Positions 63,904 through 64,000 of a stretch of 64,000 bases of DNA are shown in pieces. Below the pieces are notes generated by a model. That model made no database searches. It had not been told where the DNA came from and saw only the letters and a program-made list of their open reading frames with translations. Each line of letters begins with the position of its first letter. Within the stretch, counting starts at the first letter, position 1. This DNA comes from Paludibacter sp. (GTDB lineage Bacteria; Bacteroidota; Bacteroidia; Bacteroidales; Paludibacteraceae). The translations under genes and the position numbers were made by a program. The DNA lies in contig JARLGX010000011.1 of NCBI GenBank assembly GCA_031292575.1, forward strand, positions 35,835-99,834, read 5' to 3'.

Positions 63904-64000
63904 TATTCCATCTTTGTTCAAAGATAATAATAAATTGTGCCATGATTTGCTTCCATCCAGCAATAGGATTATTATTTTCAAGTATTTTTCTTTGTACTAA
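63896..64000 (-). CDS. Possible 3' end of a gene entering from the right
   Basis: A frame open from the window edge to a TAA at 63896-63898 on minus, 34 codons, ending ...NPIAGWKQIMAQFIIIFEQ plus six residues. The composition looks protein-like and it is a C-terminus by position. It is too short to assign a family; a chance open frame in AT-rich DNA cannot be excluded. Confidence 0.3.
   Translation of the reverse strand, partial: LVQRKILENNNPIAGWKQIMAQFIIIFEQRWNIN

Overview
The window comes from an AT-rich chromosome of the phylum Bacteroidota, most likely a Bacteroidales of the Paludibacter type (the genus is an inference). Support for this: a fused LpxC/FabZ protein, the gliding lipoprotein GldH, a type IX secretion C-terminal signal, the phylum-restricted families DUF4296, DUF4831 and DUF4834, a long IleS2-type isoleucyl-tRNA synthetase, and promoters of the Bacteroidota form (TTTG at -33, TAnnTTTG at -7). 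Nearly everything is chromosomal housekeeping. I see no prophage, CRISPR array, insertion sequence or conventional defence island.

Layout. 1-5064 (minus): xylose/xylan operon made of a Nudix-type regulator, xylulokinase, a secreted GH3 beta-xylosidase/glucosidase and xylose isomerase (cut by the window edge). 5599-13658 (plus): ileS, a DksA/TraR-like protein, lspA with two translationally linked genes, a His-rich membrane protein, metF and a small DUF4834 protein. 13670-18712 (minus): biotin ligase, PBP4, tRNA-Arg with its own promoter and terminator, then RNase R. The gap between the tRNA and rnr holds a duplicated fragment of the 3' end of rnr and REP-like hairpins. 18958-24572: a diacylglycerol-kinase-like gene, then a pectin pair (GH28 and a multidomain T9SS-secreted pectin methylesterase).

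24741-37931 (minus): DUF4831 protein, topA, a thioredoxin-fold protein, glnS, lpxA, lpxC/fabZ, lpxD, an HD phosphohydrolase and pepD. 38202-46826 (plus): holB, ricT-like, gldH, trmB, mrp, an OmpA-family protein and an acyl-CoA synthetase. 46884-62798: fRMsr, M16 protease, a polyprenyl-phosphate sugar transferase with a Sua5 gene, recJ, an AI-2E-family permease, thymidine kinase, a conserved hypothetical gene, rsmI, a coiled-coil lipoprotein, a YjjG-like phosphatase, pnp and a small exported protein. 62799-64000 is almost gene-free but carries nine 21-bp tandem units that stay open in three frames.

How the genes work together. The left end brings in and isomerises xylose released by the GH3 enzyme. 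The pectin pair de-esterifies and then cleaves polygalacturonate. The lpx block makes lipid A for the outer membrane where the OmpA, M16 and T9SS proteins act. The most notable observations are the GXHH active-site signature of IleRS, the partial rnr duplication, the 21-bp repeat block, a GH28 without two canonical active-site residues, and a Nudix regulator whose catalytic box is degenerate.
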